Part shown: piece after piece, positions 57,112 through 64,000 of the stretch | Numbering within the stretch: position 1 is the first letter of the stretch | How the letters are laid out: every line of letters begins with the position of its first letter | Source: Rhizopus sp. PT2906 | Taxonomy: Eukaryota > Mucoromycota > Mucoromycetes > Mucorales > Rhizopodaceae | Reading direction: 5' to 3' | Length of the DNA stretch: 64,000 nucleotides | Assembly (NCBI GenBank): GCA_025529335.1 | Contig: JAMYHX010000158.1 | Coordinates: 18,797-82,796, forward strand | The notes under the pieces: model-generated | Databases searched by the model: none | The model's input: the letters and a program-made list of their open reading frames with translations, nothing else | Told to the model about the DNA's origin: nothing | Program-made: the position numbers and the translations under genes

Positions 57112-60100
57112 ATGAGTGGAGGAAATATCAAGGTCGTCGTAAGATGTCGACCGATGAACTCAAGAGGTACACACACTTTGATATACATATGAAATAAATA
57201 AAATATATATAAACATCTTTAAACAGAAATTGCGAGAGGAGCAGTGGGATTGATTCGTATGGAAGGCAATCAAACTATTATTTCAAGACCACCTGATCAA
57301 AGAACCGGAAAAGACTCTGAAGACGTAAAGGCCTTTACATTTGATAAATCCTATTGGTCTGCAGATAAGAATGACCCACGTTATGCAGACCAACAAACTG
57401 TATATAATGATTTGGGTGTTGACTTGTTGAACCATGCGTTTGATGGATACAACTGTTGTATATTTGCATGTAATGTCATATAATATATACATATATCCAT
57501 ATATTGACATGGTTTCGTTAGATGGTCAAACCGGTGCTGGTAAATCATATTCCATGATGGGTTATGGTGAAGATAAAGGTATCATACCAAGAACGTGTTC
57601 AGCACTATTTGAAAGAATACACCAAAATCAAGATCCTAATTTGACACATCGGGTGGAAGTGTCGTACATTGAAATTTACAACGAAAAAGTACGCGATCTA
57701 CTCAATCCGAAAAACAAGGGAAATCTCAAGGTACGTGAACATCCTTCCTTGGGTCCTTATGTAGAAGATCTTTCAAAATCTGTCGTCACTTCATTTGATG
57801 ATATCGAAAACTTGATGGATGAAGGCAACAAGGTACGTAAAGACGCAGCTGTTAATTTTTAATAATCACACTTTTTTTTGTTAAGGCACGTACTGTGGCA
57901 GCCACCAATATGAACGAAACCTCTTCTCGATCTCACGCTGTATTCACCTTGATCCTCACACAAAAACGATTGGACGATCTTACAAAATTAGAGACAGAAA
58001 AAGTCGCACGTATCAGTCTGGTCGATTTAGCTGGTAGTGAAAGAGCAAATAGTACAGGAGCTACAGGAGCACGATTAAAAGAAGGTGCCAATATCAATCG
58101 ATCATTAACCACACTTGGCAAAGTCATTGCTGGGCTTGCAGAACAAGCAACGCAAGACGGAAAGAAGGGGAAAAAAAAGGAAGTGTTCATTCCGTACAGA
58201 GACTCGGTAATGTTCACTTTATCAAACACAAAATTGAGAAACAAACTCATATTACTATAGGTACTCACTTGGCTTCTTAAAGACTGTCTCGGAGGAAACT
58301 CTAAAACGACAATGATTGCAGCTATCTCACAGTGTGATTATGATGAAACACTAAGTACACTTCGATACGCAGATCAAGCAAAGAAGATCAAGAACAAGGC
58401 TATTGTGAATGAAGATCCAAATGCTAAGCTAATCCGAGAACTAAAGGAGGAGCTTGAGGTGTTGAGAGATAGATTGAGGACATACGCACCAGAGGAAGTG
58501 GAACAACTCGCGGCTAATAGTGCATACAAGTCTGGCAATAATAGTACTACTGCAGCTAGCCGGTCATCAGCAGCAGCTATACCCAAAAAGAGTATATCAG
58601 AAATCGAAATAAAAGATAGTAAAGGAAATGTAAAGAAAATGTCCAAGGAAGAGATTGTTGAACAATTGCAAAGTTCAGAAAAACTACTGGCTCATCTCAA
58701 TGAGACCTGGGAAGAACGACTGAAAAAGACAGAGCAGATACACCTGGAAAGAGAAAAGGCATTAAAAGAACTAGGTATCACTATAGAAAAGAATGAAACA
58801 GGCGTTTACGCACCAAAGACGATACCCTTCATTGTCAACCTAAACGAAGACCCTCTCATGTCTGAATGTTTGATGTATCAGATTAAACCTGGTACAACAA
58901 AACTAGGCAGAATGGATAGTGATGTGTATGCAGATATTCGTCTAAGTGGACCAAACATTCAAGACGATCATTGTACATTTGAAAACAACAATGGCGTAGT
59001 CACATTAAGTCCTGGAGTAGACTCTCTTATCATGGTCAATGGTCAAAGAATAACCAAGCCACGACAGCTCAAGAATGGATATCGTATTATCCTTGGATTT
59101 TATCACATATTCCGATTCAATAACCCAGAAGAGGTCAGAAAGGAAAGGGAGAATAGTACTGCGCCGGGTAATAACCTTAGTCTCAGCGGCAGTCTACCAC
59201 CTGATTCTCCCATTACAGATACAAATCCCAACATGGCTGGATCGGAAGTGATTGACTGGAACTATGCCAGAAGAGAAGCAGTACTAAACTATTATTCTGC
59301 AGAACAAAACCTCAGTGACTTGAATGATGAAGAACTAGAAAAACTGTATGACGGAATAGCAAAGATTAGAAATTCGAGAAGAACAAGATGTGAAAGTAGA
59401 ACAGATAATAATGATGACAATGAGTCAACTACAACAAGGGATTCATCTTATAGAAATTCGTCACTAGTCAATATGGAAGATGGCCTGGAAAGTGTATATA
59501 CAGATATCACATCAACAAGTGAATACATGCTAGAAGAAAAATTAAAGCAGGACAAAGAGAGAATGCAGCGAGAACTGGATAACCAAAAGAGAGTCTATGA
59601 AGCCAAAATACAAAGAATGTCTAGACAACTGTCAGTGCAGGTGCAACAATCTATTCAACAATACACTGAGAGAGAAATACAGCTCATTACAAAAGTACTC
59701 CACAAATGGAAAAAATTACGAACTGTTGACATGGCAGAGGTTATATTAACAAATGCCGTTATGTTAAAAGAAGCAAATATCATCGCGAGAGAACTTAAGA
59801 AGCAGATCATATACCAGTTTACCATTATACAACAAAATGAGCCACTAACATCCAGCTTGGAATATAATCTTAGTCAATTTGAAACAGATGAAGATTCAGC
59901 ATTAATAACAACACCAAAGCCATGTATTGGAATAAGAGTTATTGACAAAAAGAATCAAGCGATATATATTTGGTCCATTGAAAAACTAAAGCAGAGATTA
60001 CATAAAATGCGAAACCTGTACAACTTTATGGATCGACCTCAGTATAGAAAACACTTTAATTGGGAAGACCCTTTCTTTGAAAATCCTTGTCCAAAATATA

Positions 60101-62292
60101 CCATGATCGGCTTATCTTTTGTACCCATGGTGAATCTCATACATCAACAGCCTTATGAAGGTTCATTTGACATTACCTGTCAGTTCAATGGTCAGCATAG
60201 AGGAAAGCTAAAGGTACAGATATCCCCTCTAGCAAGATCTGTTGCTGTACCTACAAATACCGAAAAATCCATTTTAAGGCATCCATTGCTATCCTCTTCC
60301 CCTCAACCACTGTTTCCTGAAAATGACGATTCAGATGACGAAGATTCGGATACTGAAGGTAATATGTTACAAAACGATCATACAACGCTATCCGTTGGTC
60401 AAAACTTGCTATTTGAAATCAAGATTATTGAATTCAGCGGCATTAGTGAATCTGAATTCACAGATATCCATATCCAGTTTAGACTCTCATCATTTGGTGG
60501 TATCCCACCTTATTCTCCTGCTGAAAAAATATTCGTAACAGAACCTGCCAGTTTCTTTGAAAACAATCCTGTTCAAGTAGACTTTGCTCAAACTATTTCC
60601 TTGGTTGTCACACCAAATGTGCTTCATGTCCTCATGTATGGATTCATCACATTTGAGGTCTATGGTCAAGCTCAGACTCGAGTTCTTTCACAACAGGAAA
60701 GATGGGATGACCAACGAGAAAAGCCTCCTCGGCTACCTGGAAACTCGGCCGAGTCAGTGCATTCATCATCTGGCAGCAGCATGGCCGATTCGGCAACAGT
60801 GGGTTCACTTGAGCGCATCTCTGAAGAAGAGTTACTGACAGCAGAAAGACACGATGTCGTAGCATGGATTGAAATACAGGAACTTTCTCCTTCAGGCGAG
60901 TACAGTCCAATGCAAATCACATGCAAGAACGCGTTGGACAAAGGCTATTTTACCTTACGACAAGGTTTACAACGACGTATCTGCTTTACGCTCATGCATA
61001 CCTCAGGTCATCAATTTGAATGGACACGTATAAAGAGTGCATCTATTGGCCATGTTCGTCTACTGGACGGTAAAGGCCGTATACTTGAAACACCTGCACA
61101 GGAAAATATACCCATCAAACTCCTAAGTCGTCAACAAGTCGTCTATCGTTCGGATGGAACAAGTCAACTGACAGCTCAGGCCGCTTGGGATAGCTCACAG
61201 CATGATTGTATCTTTTTAAACAGGCTGACTGATCTAAACAGTCGTGTCATTCTTAATCTCATGTGGGAAGTGGAAGCCGAACGATGTCAGAAGCCAATCC
61301 GGTTCAATATGGACATTGCAATTCAAATTCAAAGCAGAGACCGTTCCTTGCGTACTAGTAAATTGTCGAGCCTCAAGAGACTGTGGTACCCTGCTGCTGC
61401 AAGAACACTGACGAAATACAGTGGTGTGTTTTCTGTGCATCTCAAGCCACCCATGACACGAAGAACAAGCCAGCTCTGGCGTTTGAATACTGCCACAAAA
61501 TATGTTCATGGTGAGGAGCTCTTGGGATCATGGAAACCACGCGGCGTGTCTTTAGTACAGGACTTTAATTCAATGCAAGAGAGGATAAATCGTAAAAACC
61601 AAGTGGCCTTTACTCGCCAAATTTTGAATCTAAAGAAGCAACAAGTGCAGCAAACAGAACAAGTTAAAGAAGCAGCTACGGATGAACAAGAACGACAGTT
61701 AGCCTTATTGAAGAAAATAGTAGACCTGTGGCAGTTGAGGCTTGGTACAGATAAAGAAATTGTAATCAGTCAAGATCCACCTGTGCAAACGGATATGCCG
61801 ATAACAGTTCAAAGAGAAGAGCTACAAAGCACCGCTAAGCTTTTGGCCGAAGTCGAGTTTGTGAATCAACCGTAAGTGATTTAAAAGATTTATTATGAGA
61901 TGCTTAACTAGTGAAACTAGAGCCAATGTGTCCAAGAAGGGATACTTGTTATACCAGCAAGATGCGGCAAAGGATCTTTGGATAAAGAGATGGTTTGTCA
62001 TTCGTAGACCGTATATTTACATTTACGCGAATGATACCGAATCAGACGAACAGGGCGTCATTAATGTAGCCTCTGTTAGAATTGATTATAATGAAGCACT
62101 CGAAAAAATGATACAAGTAAGAGTACCTCCTAACTAAAAGTCATGACTAACACTTGTTTATAGAGAACTAATGTTTTTGCCGTTTATACCAATAATAATG
62201 CTTATACCTTACAAGCAGGAGCAAGACAGGAAATGATTCAGTGGATTCAAATGATTGATCAAAAGTTCCCCTTGGATACAATAACAACTTGA
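57112..62292 (+). CDS. Kinesin-3 family motor (Unc104/KIF1-like)
   Basis: Seven exons (57112-57166, 57227-57469, 57522-57832, 57886-58206, 58261-61871, 61921-62116, 62164-62292) encode 1621 residues. The motor domain (1-360) begins IKVVVRCRPMNSRE. It has the P-loop GQTGAGKSYSM (Tyr-Gly completed by splicing), switch I NETSSRSHAVF, switch II DLAGSERA and the microtubule-binding region ending YADQAKKIKNKAIVNEDPNAK, a kinesin-3 neck. An FHA domain follows (about 520-600; TKLGRMDSDVYADIRL), then coiled coils and the KIF1B/DUF3694-type region. A C-terminal PH domain (about 1515-1615; KKGYLLYQQDAAKDLWIKRW) binds phosphoinositides. It is the plus-end carrier of early endosomes in fungal hyphae. Length and domain order are standard. 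Confidence 0.96.
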
Positions 62293-64000
62293 TCTTAATA
62301 AAGCAACATGTTATGTAGTACTTTTTATATTAATGAAATGGAGTCCATATCGTGTTATGTTTAGAAGAGTGTTGATATAATGAAATCATAGAGATCATTT
62401 AAAATTTATGAGACAAGTGAGTGACAGAAGGTAGAGTGCTTTACAGCAGTTCATAATGGATATCCTATAAATCGACAACAAATACAATACGACTGTTATT
62501 AATTCTACATGGACTTACACTACTTAATGAGCATGATATGGTTGGCTTTACTATTAGTTAGGTTGGCGAGATTGCTTTCTAGGTTGTTTATACTCTTTCT
62601 TCTGCAAAAAATAAATAAATGTGAACATATCTTTGCTTTTCAGTACTATATAACAATATGAACCTTCAATTCGAATTTTGTTCGTGATAAAGTTTATGTT
62701 TGATTAAATGAGCATTGTGAACTAGTCCTGGGATTGATATTTGCACATATGGATTTATACCCAAGAATCCAGTAAAAGCTTATATATATTTAAAAAATGC
62801 CAAGTGATACGTGGATAAAACGTGTTAAAGCATCAATAACAAATACCACTAATAGGCATTTTAAGTAATCTATTGTCAATCATCAAGGATAAATGTGTCA
62901 TCGAATCTAAATTAATTATTTGTTAAATGTTACTCTTGAATATATATGAAATTCTTAAATCATGGAAGCTATATTTGTGGGAAATATAGCTTATCAAGTA
63001 GTCTTGGGCTACAATTAGCAATGATCATTGTTGATTGTGATACCAACACTGATCTGTGAGATAGAACACCAACTGTCTGAGTCAGCAAGATCTATCAAAA
63101 GAAGAAGAAAAAAATAAACTTGGTTCTTTAAAAGATAGATAGAAGCGATCGATGACATGCATTATCATCTAATAATTGATGAGAACCATTTACTAAACTT
63201 GACTCGCGTATACAGAAATAAGATTAAAGATGAAAAGAAAGAAAAAAGCAATTTCTTTGTAACCAAGCAGGACAAACAGATAGAGCGAAAATTGCTATCC
63301 ACAGATCTAGCTTTTTTTTTTTTTTTTTTTTTTTTCGGGATCCTTTGTTTGGGAAATCAAAAGTAGATAAAGGGCTGATACCAGCTATTAGGGAAATATC
63401 CGGAACAGATGTGTACAATTCTTTGATGACGATACATTACCGCCGTTGCTTTATTTTGCACGTTTTAGTCGCCATATGATAACAAAACAAAAAAAACAAT
63501 GGCTTAACGTAAGCTTGTTTTTGCTACTTTTGGCGTCGCATCAAATAATAAACTGCATTGATGACTTGCATCTGACTTTCTCTTTCTCTCTCTTTGAGCG
63601 TGTCCCCTTTTTTTGTTTCAAATTCTTCCCTTGCAGTGGGAATGACGGGATGGGTTTACCATGATGTAGTATGTTTGGGGTATCATGACTTACAGATTCC
63701 TACAGATTAGTGTGGAGTTTATTTGACCACTTTGTGTACAACCAGCTTAGCATAGTATATAGTGGCTGATCTAGGGTTAGTCTTTAGTGTAAACATTATG
63801 AGAGTACAAACTTATGTCAAAAAATAACATATTGCTGCTCCCCCACGTTTTTCAAGGGATTAGTGTCCTTAGTACAGCTTAGCGTGTTCTACGAAAGGGT
63901 TAGGTTGAATATTAGGTAACTGAAAACATATATTACACAATACGATGTTTTGTAGAACCTAGGCGCTATCTGATTAAGAAAAAGAGTGTGCAGCCACCTG
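62293..64000. other. Right-end gene-free region
   Basis: No gene or RNA feature seen over 1.7 kb. It contains a T24 tract (63312-63335) and AT-rich DNA with short frames lacking coding character. Confidence 0.45.

Overview
This window is nuclear DNA from a filamentous fungus of the Mucoromycota, most likely Mucorales. The reasons are: AT-rich intergenic DNA, many very short introns (about 44-110 nt, GTAAGT-like donors, CTAAC-type branch sites), pyrimidine-rich leaders before ATGs, a chitin deacetylase, and Crypton-type recombinase and Fanzor-like sequence of the kind found in Mucorales. No CRISPR array, rRNA or tRNA gene was seen. Gene models below were spliced by hand. Where complete, every splice junction keeps the reading frame and joins conserved family motifs.

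Layout, left to right. 0-2.4 kb: a processed secreted cysteine peptide, a membrane protein with ubiquitin-ligase/ESCRT docking motifs, and ribosomal protein eL22. 3.5-7.2 kb: endopolyphosphatase (Ppn1), RanGAP and the ESCRT-III protein Did2/CHMP1. 8-13.4 kb: a VTC-family SPX protein that looks catalytically dead, a ChaC glutathione-degrading enzyme and a ZIP zinc transporter. 13.8-15.9 kb: the large CAF-1 subunit. 17.4-20.1 kb: an M13 metallopeptidase. 20.3-29.4 kb: an 18-exon neurofibromin/Ira-type RasGAP. 29.4-36 kb: gene-poor DNA with transposon remains, namely a decayed Crypton-type tyrosine recombinase followed in the same frame by a Fanzor (eukaryotic TnpB) ORF with its RuvC acids and zinc finger intact, plus a Merlin-like DDE fragment. 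36.4-42.8 kb: chitin deacetylase, a C2H2 factor and a GPI-type Cys/Ser-rich wall protein. 43-50 kb: a PRL phosphatase, an MFSD10-like MFS carrier with an HMG-box-like head, the Sho1 osmosensor, ribosomal protein uS14 and MICOS Mic26/27. 50-56.4 kb: an unrecognised gene, a repeat remnant, Sdh3 and a myristoylated RING-H2 protein. 57.1-62.3 kb: a kinesin-3. The last 1.7 kb shows no gene.

The genes are mostly unrelated housekeeping and signalling functions, not a pathway cluster. Two loose themes appear. One is polyphosphate metabolism (Ppn1 and the VTC-like protein lie about 4.5 kb apart). The other is wall/osmotic signalling (Sho1, Ras-GAP, chitin deacetylase, secreted Cys-rich proteins). Several convergent pairs have stop codons only 12-57 bp apart, so their 3' UTRs should overlap. 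The most unusual locus is the Crypton-Fanzor remnant at 31.4-34.4 kb.
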